Origin: Leuconostocaceae bacterium ESL0958 | GTDB taxonomy: Bacteria; Bacillota; Bacilli; Lactobacillales; Lactobacillaceae | Direction of reading: 5' to 3' | Assembly (NCBI GenBank): GCA_029433265.1 | Contig: JAQTHT010000002.1 | Coordinates: 62,001-126,000 of the forward strand | DNA length: 64,000 nt | Shown: piece after piece, positions 52,312 to 60,016 of the stretch | How the letters are laid out: every line of letters starts with the position of its first letter | Numbering within the stretch: position 1 is the first letter of the stretch | Notes under the pieces: generated by a model | Seen by the model: only the letters and a program-made list of their open reading frames with translations | The model's database searches: none | What the model was told of the DNA's origin: nothing | Program-made: the position numbers and the translations under genes

Positions 52312-53994
52312 CTTTGCTTTTTCTCGTAAGTCGTGGGCATTGGCCAGCGCTGCCGCCGTCACGGAAGACCCAGACAGCATCATGGCAATCGCTTGGTCCC
52401 GTTCTGCCTCTGGCAAATCGGTCACGGCCGTCACCGTCCGCTCGCCCTGCACACTTTTCTCAATCAGGAAATGGTGGTCAGCCGCCGCGGCCACCTGGGG
52501 CAAGTGCGTAATGGCTAACACTTGGGTCCGTGCCCCGATTGTTTTCATCTTGTCCGCAATGGCCGAGCCAACCCGACCGGAAACGCCCGTGTCAATTTCA
52601 TCAAAGACGACTGTCCCAATGCCTTGCTGGGTGATAAAGACCGTCTTCAAGGCCAACATGAGTCGGGCCGCTTCCCCACCAGAAACCACTTTTTCCAAGG
52701 GCTTGACCCCTTCCCCCTGGTTGGTCTGCACAAAGAAGTGAACCTTATCCTGGCCCGTTGGCAGAAAGCCAGTTACCGCCTCAATCACCACTTCAAATCG
52801 GGCCTGTGGCATCAATAAGTCCGCCAGTTCTTGGTTAACGGCTGTTTCCAGCCGCTGGGCGGCTTGCTGACGGGCGGCTGTCAATTGATCAGCGGCTGCC
52901 ACCAATTTCGTCCGTAAGCCATCTTTTTCCGCCTGTAACTGATCCAAATCAAAGGCGCCCCCGTCTAAGGAAGCCAGATCCCGATTAACCTTATCCTGGA
53001 AAGCCAAAATTTCTGAAACAGTCTGTCCGTACTTCCGCTTTAACGAATGCAATAGTTGCAAACGATCGTCAATGGCCAGTAAGGCCTGTTCGTCATAGGA
53101 GAGGGCACCCATGGCCTCTGACAATTGTCGAGCGGCATCATTGGCGGCATAGTAAGCTTCCGCAACTGTATTGGCCAGATTTTCATAGTCCTGGTCATAA
53201 TCGGTTACTTTGGCCAGCGACTGGTTGGCCGCCGCCAGTAAATCCACTGCGCCCCCGTCTAAGCCAGGACTCAAGGCCTGGTCTGCCTGTTCCAGGCCGT
53301 CCGCAATCTTCTTGTAATTGACCAACTTCCGCCGCTGTTCGGTGAGCGTTTCTTCCTCACCCTCTTGTAAGGCGGCTGCCGCTAACTCGTCCCGCTGGAA
53401 AGTTAGTAAGTCAACCTGCTGGTTTAAGGACTGTTGATTTTTTTCCAACTGGTTGATTTGCTGGGTCAAGTCCCGGTAGCGGGTAAACAGGCCCTGATAG
53501 TTCGTCAGGGCGGTCGCTAATGACTGTCGGGCGTAATCATCCAGCAACTGCAAGTGGGAATCTGCTTGTAGCAGTAACGAGGTATCGTGTTGTCCTTGAA
53601 TTTCTACTAAGTAGCGGCCCAGTGTGGCCAACGTTTTCAAGGTCACAATGACCCCATTTACCCGAATCACCGAACGGCCCTTCTGATTGACAGAACGGTA
53701 AAGGACCACCTGGTCCTCATCGACGGGGATGCCGGCTGCTTCAAAAGCGGCCCGCGCACCAGCTTGATCTGCCCTTGCACTCGGTAAGGAAAAGACGGCC
53801 TGCAGCACTGCCTTGTCAGCACCCTGCCGAATCATCTCCGAACTGGCCCGGCCGCCCGTTAGCAGTGCTAGCGCATCGATGATAATCGACTTACCAGCCC
53901 CCGTTTCCCCAGTGAGCACGGTTAAGTGATCATCAAAGGTCAGATCCACCTGGTCAATGATTGCAAAATTTTCAATAAGTAATTGCTCAAGCAT
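52309..53994 (-). CDS. recN: DNA repair protein RecN
   Basis: 561-residue SMC-like ATPase. Walker A VLTGETGAGKSIIIDALALLTGG (about 28), long coiled-coil middle (about 150-370), signature GGEAARLMLALKTVF, Walker B VVFDEIDTGVSGRVG and the H-loop AITHLPQVAAAADHHFLIEK. It gathers and holds DNA ends in double-strand-break repair alongside RexAB. It closes the xseA-xseB-ispA-tlyA-recN cluster; the argR gene often found between tlyA and recN is missing here. Confidence 0.96.
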   Translation of the reverse strand: MLEQLLIENFAIIDQVDLTFDDHLTVLTGETGAGKSIIIDALALLTGGRASSEMIRQGADKAVLQAVFSLPSARADQAGARAAFEAAGIPVDEDQVVLYRSVNQKGRSVIRVNGVIVTLKTLATLGRYLVEIQGQHDTSLLLQADSHLQLLDDYARQSLATALTNYQGLFTRYRDLTQQINQLEKNQQSLNQQVDLLTFQRDELAAAALQEGEEETLTEQRRKLVNYKKIADGLEQADQALSPGLDGGAVDLLAAANQSLAKVTDYDQDYENLANTVAEAYYAANDAARQLSEAMGALSYDEQALLAIDDRLQLLHSLKRKYGQTVSEILAFQDKVNRDLASLDGGAFDLDQLQAEKDGLRTKLVAAADQLTAARQQAAQRLETAVNQELADLLMPQARFEVVIEAVTGFLPTGQDKVHFFVQTNQGEGVKPLEKVVSGGEAARLMLALKTVFITQQGIGTVVFDEIDTGVSGRVGSAIADKMKTIGARTQVLAITHLPQVAAAADHHFLIEKSVQGERTVTAVTDLPEAERDQAIAMMLSGSSVTAAALANAHDLREKAK

Positions 53995-54025
53995 CTGGCT
54001 TCCTTTCTGACCTGGTCATCCCTTC

Positions 54026-54856
54026 CTACTGGTCGCTTCCTTGGTTCAGTTGTGCGTTGGCTGCCGCCACAACGGCTGCAATATCGACTTGCTGGTCAAT
54101 GGCCGGACTATCTGTTTTGCGGAAACAGGCCAAAAATTCAATATTGCCATGGCCGCCCTTAATTGGCGAAAAGGTTAAACCATCGACGGCAAAACCTGTC
54201 GCCACGGCCATTTCCAAGACCGTCGTCAACACTGTTTGGTGTACTGCAGGATCTTTAACAATGCCATGCTTACCAACGGCCGTTCGGCCCGCTTCAAACT
54301 GGGGTTTAATTAACGCAGCCACCTGCCCTTCATTGGCCAAAATTGACTGCAAGGTTGGCAAAATTAACTTTAACGAAATAAAGGAAACATCAATCGTTGC
54401 CATCGTCGGTTGCCCAGCCGTAAAGTCGGCCAGCTGCGCGTAACGGAAATTGGTATTTTCCATGACCGTCACCCGGTCATCAATCCGTAATTTCCAGGCT
54501 AACTGATTGGTCCCGACGTCCAGGGCATAGACGTGGGCGGCGCCGTGTTGCAGCGAAACATCCGTAAAGCCACCCGTCGAGGACCCAATATCTAAGACAA
54601 TCTGCCCCTGCATGTCCAGCTGGAAATGATCAATGGCCTGGACCAGCTTGTAACCGCCCCGGGAAACAAAGGGCAGTGGTTCGCCTTTGAAATGGAGCTC
54701 AGTCGTGACGGGAATTTTCTGTCCTGCTTTATCCAAGCGTTCTTCATTGGTCCCTAAAATTTGGCCGGCCATAATGGCCCGCTTGGCTTGCTCCCGCGAC
54801 GTGAAAAGGCCCTGCTGTACGAGTAGCACATCCACCCGTTCTTTTGCTACGCCCAT
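54026..54856 (-). CDS. tlyA: TlyA-family rRNA 2'-O-methyltransferase
   Basis: 276 residues. N-terminal S4 RNA-binding domain (about 3-62, RVDVLLVQQGLFTSREQAKRAIMAGQIL) and an FtsJ-like methyltransferase with VLDIGSSTGGFTDVSLQHGAAHVYALDVG and the catalytic lysine region VAALIKPQFEAGR. Homologues methylate ribosomal RNA; hemolysin annotations are historical. It overlaps ispA by 10 bases. Ribosome site GGAGG. Confidence 0.93.
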   Translation of the reverse strand: MGVAKERVDVLLVQQGLFTSREQAKRAIMAGQILGTNEERLDKAGQKIPVTTELHFKGEPLPFVSRGGYKLVQAIDHFQLDMQGQIVLDIGSSTGGFTDVSLQHGAAHVYALDVGTNQLAWKLRIDDRVTVMENTNFRYAQLADFTAGQPTMATIDVSFISLKLILPTLQSILANEGQVAALIKPQFEAGRTAVGKHGIVKDPAVHQTVLTTVLEMAVATGFAVDGLTFSPIKGGHGNIEFLACFRKTDSPAIDQQVDIAAVVAAANAQLNQGSDQ

Positions 54857-55734
54857 GGTTTTCCTCCAATTTTTTGCCAGAGATCTGTGAATAAGTGGCG
54901 ATCAAAGTCTGAGTTAGCCCCAGCCAATGCCTGAAGGGCCTGTTGGTACTGTTGGGCTAACCGATCTAACAGAGCAGTTGCGGCAGACCGGCCAAGGACA
55001 TGCACCAGTGATTGGACCCCTTCCGCTTCATCTTGTGCATAGTCATCCAAGTCGTCGATAATCTGAAAGGCCAGGCCCAAGGCTTGTGTTAAGCGGGCGA
55101 TTTCCGCAGTGGTAGCTGCTGATAATTCCTGGTAAGCGGCACCAAGCAAGGCCGCGGCTTGTAATAGGTCCGCCGTTTTCTTCTGATAAATCTGTGTCAG
55201 TAAGTCTTCTTGCTGAACGGCACTAGCGGCGACATCATGGTTGGCCATATCGAGCACCTGGCCGTAGACCATACCAGCGGCACCCGCCCGCTTCGACAGC
55301 ACCTGCACGAAGGTTACTTTTTGCGCCGACGTCACGGCCGGTAAGTCCGCTAACAACGCAAAAGCCCCAGTCAACAGGCCATCGCCAACTAAAATCGCAT
55401 TGGCTGGGCCGAACTTAGCCTGGACGGACAGCTGGCCCCGCCGGTAACGATCATTGTCCATGTCCGGTAAGTCATCATGGACTAGTGAATAAGCGTGGAC
55501 CCACTCAATGATGGCGGCAGCCGCAATCGCCTCGTCATCGATTTTGTGGCCAAAGGAAGCCAAAGTCGTCAAAAATAAAAGGGGCCGCAAGCGCTTACCC
55601 GGCGTCAACAGTGCGTAGGTCAGCATTTCCTGCCAATCAGTGGCTGTTCCCGCCGTTATCTGACTGACTTGAACCCGCAACTGTTGATCAATCAACGGCC
55701 GATAGTGCTCGGCGAAATCTGTAAAACTAGTCAT
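54847..55734 (-). CDS. ispA: Polyprenyl (farnesyl) diphosphate synthase
   Basis: 295 residues. First Asp-rich motif [17 protein letters not shown] and second [14 protein letters not shown], with [12 protein letters not shown] at the substrate site. The residues before the first motif (HAYSLVHDD) fit short-chain (farnesyl/geranyl) synthases. It makes the primer used for undecaprenyl phosphate, on which the glycan locus depends. It overlaps xseB by 8 bases. Confidence 0.94.
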   Translation of the reverse strand: MTSFTDFAEHYRPLIDQQLRVQVSQITAGTATDWQEMLTYALLTPGKRLRPLLFLTTLASFGHKIDDEAIAAAAIIEWVHAYSLVHDDLPDMDNDRYRRGQLSVQAKFGPANAILVGDGLLTGAFALLADLPAVTSAQKVTFVQVLSKRAGAAGMVYGQVLDMANHDVAASAVQQEDLLTQIYQKKTADLLQAAALLGAAYQELSAATTAEIARLTQALGLAFQIIDDLDDYAQDEAEGVQSLVHVLGRSAATALLDRLAQQYQQALQALAGANSDFDRHLFTDLWQKIGGKPWA

Positions 55735-55954
55735 GGTTGGTTAATTCCAAATCTGTCAGGCTGCCATCTTCTTGCATCACTTTTGCCAGTGACTTTTCAG
55801 CCTTTTGCAGGGTTTCTTGTAAATCCTTGGCTAAGGCCACACCCTTTTGAAAGTCGGACAAGGCCCCTTCCAATGGTCGATCGCCCTGGTCCAAGGCCTG
55901 AACAATGCCTTCTAATTCCTGTAACTTTGCTTCAAAACTTTTTTCTTCAGCCAT
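55727..55954 (-). CDS. xseB: Exodeoxyribonuclease VII small subunit
   Basis: 75 residues, an all-helical protein with the family pattern [43 protein letters not shown]. It binds XseA to form exonuclease VII, which degrades single-stranded DNA. It overlaps xseA by 8 bases and ispA by 8 bases. Confidence 0.95.
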   Translation of the reverse strand: MAEEKSFEAKLQELEGIVQALDQGDRPLEGALSDFQKGVALAKDLQETLQKAEKSLAKVMQEDGSLTDLELTNHD

Positions 55955-57221
55955 TCTTCTCTCCTGTTATGGCGGCACTGACCGCCCCATCTGCAAAGGT
56001 CAATTCTACCTGATCGCCGACTGTCAAGTCCTGCCGTCGCTTCACTAATTTTCCCTGTTCATTACGGACTAAGGTGTAGCCGGCCGACAAAATTTTCAAC
56101 GGGGACACCAGGTCCAGCTTCGTACTGAGCAAGGATACTTGCTCCTGGTAGGGCCGGAGTAACGTCCGCCTGGCTTGCACCAGCTGCCAAAACGCCTGGT
56201 CAAAGCGAGCCTGTTGGCGATTGACTTGCTGTTCAAAGCTTTTATGGAGCCGTTCTTCTAGGTAGTCGACCCGTTGCTGATAGGCTGTGTACAGTCGGTC
56301 CGGTTGTTGCAAAATCGGGCGGTTTAACAGCTGATTCAGCCGCTCCTGCCGATTGGTTAACAAGCGTTTGAGCGCCGCCACTAAACGGAGGCGGTCCTCA
56401 TAGAGTCGGTCCACTAGTTGCGCTTCGGTAATCGGCGTCGCCAGCTCTGCCGCAGCCGTTGGCGTCGCCGCCCGGCGGTCCGCTACAAGGTCCACCAAGG
56501 TATTGTCTGTTTCATGGCCAACTGAAGCAATGACTGGCGTTGCCAATTGACGGACCCGGCGAACTAGCTGTTCATCATTAAAGGCCCAGAGGTCTTCGAT
56601 GGAACCACCGCCTCGGCCAATGATCAGCGCGTCAAAGCCCAGCTCGTCCACCCGGTCTAGCTGCGCTAGGAGAGAAGGCACGGCTTGCTCTCCCTGTACG
56701 ACAGCCGGCAAAAGCAGGACTTGAGCCGTTGGAAAGCGCCTGGCTACCGTCTGCGCCACATCTTCAATGACCGCCCCTGTCGGGGAAGTGATGACCCCAA
56801 TTTTTTTAGGAAAGGGAGGCAACGTCTTTTTTTCAAAGTTAAAGAGCCCTTCCCGCTGCAAACGCGCCCGTAGTTGCGTCAGCGCTAAGTACAGGTCGCC
56901 CACCCCGTCGGCTTTCATTTCATCGATGATAATGGAATAAGAACCCGCTGGTTCATAAACTTGGACGTGTCCAACAGCAAAAACTTTCATGCCTTCTTTG
57001 GGTTCAAAAGAAAGGCGGGACTGGTAGGAAAAGAAAGCCGCCCGGATGACCGCCGGCTGGTCGGGGTCTTTGATTGAAAAATAAAGGTGGCGCCCCTTCC
57101 GATTCCCTAGGTTCGAAATCTCCCCCGTTAGGTATACTTTGCCCAGATAAGGGTCCCGGTCAAATTTTGCTTTCAAGTAACCGGTTAAGGCGGCTACACT
57201 GAGGTACTGTGCTTGTTCCAT
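55947..57221 (-). CDS. xseA: Exodeoxyribonuclease VII large subunit
   Basis: About 424 residues from the ATG at 57221 ([21 protein letters not shown]), with AGGAG upstream; the frame back to 57251 lacks support. Order: N-terminal OB fold (about 12-105, [20 protein letters not shown]), catalytic domain with [37 protein letters not shown] and [29 protein letters not shown], then a coiled coil and a short C-terminal domain. A TATAAT box sits just upstream, downstream of the intergenic RNA terminator. Confidence 0.96.
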   Translation of the reverse strand: MEQAQYLSVAALTGYLKAKFDRDPYLGKVYLTGEISNLGNRKGRHLYFSIKDPDQPAVIRAAFFSYQSRLSFEPKEGMKVFAVGHVQVYEPAGSYSIIIDEMKADGVGDLYLALTQLRARLQREGLFNFEKKTLPPFPKKIGVITSPTGAVIEDVAQTVARRFPTAQVLLLPAVVQGEQAVPSLLAQLDRVDELGFDALIIGRGGGSIEDLWAFNDEQLVRRVRQLATPVIASVGHETDNTLVDLVADRRAATPTAAAELATPITEAQLVDRLYEDRLRLVAALKRLLTNRQERLNQLLNRPILQQPDRLYTAYQQRVDYLEERLHKSFEQQVNRQQARFDQAFWQLVQARRTLLRPYQEQVSLLSTKLDLVSPLKILSAGYTLVRNEQGKLVKRRQDLTVGDQVELTFADGAVSAAITGEKNG

Positions 57222-57274
57222 ACTGACTCCTAGCATCAATCTAGCTTTCATTATAACAGAGTCTGCCAGGACAA

Positions 57275-57505
57275 ATAAAAAACAGCTAACCGTAGTTAGC
57301 TGTTAGTTTGGCATGCCAGATCCGCTCTGACGGGCGGCTAACCGCAGTTAGCAAGTCTCCGTCACCTCAGCAGCGCTGATAGTCGTGGTGAGACTAGACA
57401 AATTCCACAATTTGCTAGTCATCTACGCCAAATCCGTGGCTTGGAATTGAATCCAGTAGACCGGGTGAGCGTCCCAAAATGGACGCGCTCGACTCATCGC
57501 ATACC
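57275..57505 (-). ncRNA. Candidate structured small RNA of unassigned family
   Basis: About 230 bases on the minus strand between the ywnB-like gene and xseA, bounded by its own promoter and terminator. The 5' GGTATGC (57499-57505) can pair with GCATGCC (57311-57317) to close the molecule. Inside are hairpins at 57467-57490 (GAGCG arms), TCTAC/GTAGA (57422-57460), 57392-57420 (GACTAG arms) and TGACGG/CCGTCA (57328-57364) capped by GCTAAC/GTTAGC. There is no open frame of note. I see no SRP, RNase P, tmRNA or T-box hallmark. 6S RNA or a cis-regulatory leader cannot be excluded. Confidence 0.6.
57279..57304 (-). terminator. Terminator of the intergenic RNA
   Basis: Perfect 10-bp stem AACAGCTAAC (57281-57290) and GTTAGCTGTT (57295-57304). 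On the minus strand the loop is UACG closed by C-G (a stable UNCG tetraloop), followed by TTTTATTT. Confidence 0.9.
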
Positions 57506-57508
57506 ATC

Positions 57509-57537
57509 ATTATGCCAGTTTTTCTTGGGAAAGGCAA
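57509..57537 (-). promoter_or_regulatory. Promoter of the intergenic RNA
   Basis: Minus strand: TTGCCT (57532-57537), 17 bases, CATAAT (57509-57514), starting 3 bases past the ywnB-like stop codon. Confidence 0.7.
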
Positions 57538-57540
57538 GTC

Positions 57541-58398
57541 TTAATTCGTCAACAGTGCGCGAACAGCCGCTGTCAAATCTAAGTTAGCTAAGGAAGCCCA
57601 GCTCTGCATGGTAGTGGCCGGCACCGCCAGTGAACCACTGGCCACAATTTCCTGTGCGCCCGCTAAGAAAGCAGCGGCCGGTGCGGCCAGCTGGACCGTC
57701 TCTTCCAAAAAACGCGCCGCTGCCTGCTGGTCCCCTTCTTGCACCGCCACTTCTTGATCGGTCACCTGACCCACAGCAGCCAAGAGATCGTCGTAGCTGT
57801 GCAAAGGACCGCCAATTTCCAATACGGCAGCGGGATCGGTCACCTGTAAGCTAGCTTGTGCGGCGATTTGTCCGTAGACCTTTTTCGGCAGCCAACCGGC
57901 TTTTCCAGCAGCCCCCGCATGCACTGCCCGGCCAGTCTTGGCAGCTGCTTGGAGCAGGGGCGCTTCATTCTCCAAATACCAATTGTTTCGTAGGAAAACA
58001 TAGTCAAGGCCCGTCGACTCAATCAAGCGCTCCGTAAAGGCGTGGTCAGCGGCCAAGGGACTAGTAGACGTCTGCGCCTTTGGAAAACTTGTATAAACAA
58101 TTCTGGTAACGCCCGCTTTTTGGGCCGCCTCGACCACGTTCCGATGCTGCTGCTGCCGGGCTGTTAGCTCACTACTCGAAACAAAGAGCACAGTATCAAT
58201 GTCTTCAAAGGCTTGGGTCAAGGCAGCAGGGTCATCGTAATTACCCAGGCGAACCTGGACCCCTGCTGCTTGCAGGGACGCTGCTTTCTCTTGACTGCGA
58301 GCCAGAGCGTAAAGTGCTGTCGGTGTTACTTGCTGCTGTAAGGTTGCCAGGGCAGCCTGGCCCAGGCCGCCCGTAGCGCCGGTTACTAAAATCTTCAT
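57541..58398 (-). CDS. NAD(P)H-binding SDR (NmrA/YwnB-like) protein
   Basis: About 285 residues from the ATG at 58398 (MKILVTGATGGLGQAAL), with AAAGGA upstream. The Rossmann GATGGLGxxA motif, a conserved VLFVSSSE loop and RIVYTSFPKAQ place it in the atypical SDR group of NmrA, quinone-oxidoreductase-2 and YwnB. The catalytic Tyr-x3-Lys of classical SDRs is not evident, so it may be a redox sensor or quinone reductase. Divergent from an Rrf2 regulator, as ywnB from ywnA in Bacillus. Confidence 0.85.
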   Translation of the reverse strand: MKILVTGATGGLGQAALATLQQQVTPTALYALARSQEKAASLQAAGVQVRLGNYDDPAALTQAFEDIDTVLFVSSSELTARQQQHRNVVEAAQKAGVTRIVYTSFPKAQTSTSPLAADHAFTERLIESTGLDYVFLRNNWYLENEAPLLQAAAKTGRAVHAGAAGKAGWLPKKVYGQIAAQASLQVTDPAAVLEIGGPLHSYDDLLAAVGQVTDQEVAVQEGDQQAAARFLEETVQLAAPAAAFLAGAQEIVASGSLAVPATTMQSWASLANLDLTAAVRALLTN

Positions 58399-58432
58399 GG
58401 TCAATCCTTTCTTGCGTCTACTTCGTTAAACT

Positions 58433-58451
58433 TGTATATTTATATTGTACA
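58433..58451. promoter_or_regulatory. Candidate Rrf2 operator
   Basis: An AT-rich imperfect palindrome with TGTA (58433-58436) and TACA (58448-58451) ends lies midway between the divergent ywnB-like and Rrf2 genes. Confidence 0.35.
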
Positions 58452-58505
58452 GCTCTTTCCATCAAAAAGCATTAGGATAAAAGTAATGCTTATAAGGAGG
58501 TCCTG

Positions 58506-58934
58506 ATGAAAGCTTCCGTTCAATTTTCAGATGCCATTCATATTTTAGCCTACCTAACGCTTTTCGCAGCAGAACCAGCTCGACTTAGCAGTCAGGCTAT
58601 CGCCGACAGCGTTCATACCAATGCGGCCAATGTCCGTAAGATTATGGCCCTGTTAAAAAAGGGGCAACTCATTGAAACCCAGGTGGGCAAAGCGGCGCCT
58701 AAGCTCAGTCGGCCGCCAGAAGCCATTACCTTTACGGCTATTTACCGCTGCTTGGCGCTTTCGGATCAAAGCCTCTTCCCCATTGATCAGAACACCGAAG
58801 GTAATTGCCCCGTTGGCGCGCACATTCAATCCGTTTTGAAGCAGCAATACGCCCGCATCCAAGCCGCTGTCGAAGCGGAAATGGATCAGATGACACTGGC
58901 GGATGTTGTCGCTGATTTACAAGCCGCGCAATAA
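58506..58934 (+). CDS. Rrf2-family transcriptional regulator
   Basis: 142 residues. N-terminal winged helix (about 5-70): MKASVQFSDAIHILAYLTL, LSSQAIADSVHTNAANVRKIMALLKKGQLI. The usual three-cysteine Fe-S site is not there; a single Cys occurs in EGNCPVGAHIQSVL. It therefore resembles thiol- or ligand-sensing members such as YwnA and CymR. Ribosome site AAGGAGG is near-perfect. It probably controls itself and the divergent SDR gene. Confidence 0.9.
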   Translation: MKASVQFSDAIHILAYLTLFAAEPARLSSQAIADSVHTNAANVRKIMALLKKGQLIETQVGKAAPKLSRPPEAITFTAIYRCLALSDQSLFPIDQNTEGNCPVGAHIQSVLKQQYARIQAAVEAEMDQMTLADVVADLQAAQ

Positions 58935-58954
58935 GAACCATTAGTAGGAAGCCC

Positions 58955-59218
58955 ATGCTCATTATCCACCACATTAAAAGCAGTGCCCTGAGAAACTTTG
59001 GCCAACGGGACAGTCAGGAATGGCCCGACCTCACCCTGCCAATCGCTGCCCAACAAAAGCAGCAAGACCTTTTAGCTGCAGTCATCGAAGCCTATGACTT
59101 GGGCCAAGTTATTAGCCAAACACAGGTTAGCAACCAACGCGTGCTCAAAGCGACCGTCGAAAAAGACGGTCAGCAGTACCAGCTAACCGCCAAGATTCGT
59201 GAGGAAGAGGATGACTAA
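58955..59218 (+). CDS. Small hypothetical protein
   Basis: 87 residues, no membrane segment. Begins MLIIHHIKSSALRNFGQ and has a mid helix (QQKQQDLLAAVIEAYDLGQVI) followed by a beta-rich end (VLKATVEKDGQQYQLTAKI) and an acidic tail. AGGAAG lies upstream, 20 bases past the Rrf2 gene, so the two are cotranscribed. I do not recognise the family. Confidence 0.65.
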   Translation: MLIIHHIKSSALRNFGQRDSQEWPDLTLPIAAQQKQQDLLAAVIEAYDLGQVISQTQVSNQRVLKATVEKDGQQYQLTAKIREEEDD

Positions 59219-59229
59219 TCCCAATAGAA

Positions 59230-59263
59230 AAAGCAGTCCCTACTTGTTTGGGGACTGCTGGTC
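59230..59263 (-). terminator. Terminator for the minus-strand hypothetical gene
   Basis: Arms AGCAGTCCC and GGGACTGCT, followed on the minus strand by TTTTTC. It serves transcripts from the gene at 59431-59949. Confidence 0.75.
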
Positions 59264-59377
59264 TTAGAACTGCCAGGGCTATTAGACTTCAGAAGAAATA
59301 AAACAGATTTCGCACCGCTAAATTAATCGATGTTCACAAAAAATAATATACTAGCACCAAGTTGATTAGGGGTTTCT

Positions 59378-59413
59378 AAGACCATCACCGGCCAGTGATG
59401 GTCTTTTTTATTG
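59378..59413 (+). terminator. Plus-strand terminator
   Basis: Arms AAGACCATCAC and GTGATGGTCTT, followed on the plus strand by TTTTATT. It serves the Rrf2-hypothetical transcript. Confidence 0.85.
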
Positions 59414-59430
59414 AAGAAACGCCCACCTTC

Positions 59431-59949
59431 CTATTCTGACTTAGCCTGCTTACCCTCTTTTTCTGCTGCTGCGGCCGTTTCCTGGTCCGCCTCTTCGGCC
59501 AGATTTTGATTTTCTTGAATCAAGTCCACCATTTCGGCAAACCAAGCTGCCATCTTCTGCTGAACCGTTTCCGGGTCGTCTTGATAAGCAGATAAGGAAG
59601 CCGCCTTCTGTATTTTTAACTGCGACTTTGAGATATAAGGATTATCCACTACTTGATAAACCTGCAGTTCATAGTTTTCTTCTGGATAAATCAGTTTCTT
59701 TTCCTGGTTGGCATAGCGCAAGGGCAAGTTAATCGCATTAATTTCTAAAGCAAAAACAGAGCCACCAGCTTCAATCCCACCGTCCAAAACCAACGCTGCT
59801 CGACCAATATCATTTCGCTTGGCTAACGTGGCAAAACTGGCAAAAAGGCTGTCCAGATCAATGGCCTGGCCCGCTTTACCGGTCATTGTTTCTGCTGCGT
59901 ATGTTTGTTCAGCGATTTGATCCAAAATCGTCTGTCCCTTTACTTCCAT
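59431..59949 (-). CDS. Hypothetical protein
   Basis: 172 residues from the ATG at 59949 (MEVKGQTILDQIAEQ), with GGAGG upstream. Soluble: an N-terminal helix, a beta-rich centre (GGSVFALEINAINLPLRYA, ENYELQVYQVVDN) and a C-terminal coil (about 125-172) ending in a Glu/Ala/Lys-rich tail with EEADQETAAAAEKEG. I do not recognise the family. Its promoter overlaps the terminator of the upstream oxidoreductase gene. Confidence 0.65.
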   Translation of the reverse strand: MEVKGQTILDQIAEQTYAAETMTGKAGQAIDLDSLFASFATLAKRNDIGRAALVLDGGIEAGGSVFALEINAINLPLRYANQEKKLIYPEENYELQVYQVVDNPYISKSQLKIQKAASLSAYQDDPETVQQKMAAWFAEMVDLIQENQNLAEEADQETAAAAEKEGKQAKSE

Positions 59950-59972
59950 GCTCGCCTCCGCTTTCCAATAAT

Positions 59973-60007
59973 AAAAAAAGTATAGCATAGGCTATACTTT
60001 TCGCAAA
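59973..60007 (-). terminator. Terminator of the FAD oxidoreductase gene, overlapping the next promoter
   Basis: Stem AAAGTATAGC (59977-59986) with GCTATACTTT (59991-60000), followed on the minus strand by TTTTTATT. The same bases contain TGC-TATACT and, 16 bases upstream, TTGCGA, a good extended -10 promoter for the gene at 59431-59949. Confidence 0.75.
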
Positions 60008-60016
60008 AGATTTTCC

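Larger units (their letters stand above)
59219..59430. other. Intergenic region with crossed terminators
   Basis: About 210 bases between convergent genes. A hairpin at 59237-59263 (AGCAGTCCC arms) has its T run on the minus strand, while that at 59380-59407 (AAGACCATCAC arms) has its T run on the plus strand. Each strand's terminator lies beyond the other's, so the ~115 bases between are within reach of both transcripts. Confidence 0.6.

Noticed and set aside
57275-57505. SRP RNA, RNase P RNA or tmRNA
   Set aside because: The conserved SRP apical loop, the RNase P core motif and a tRNA-like end are all absent.
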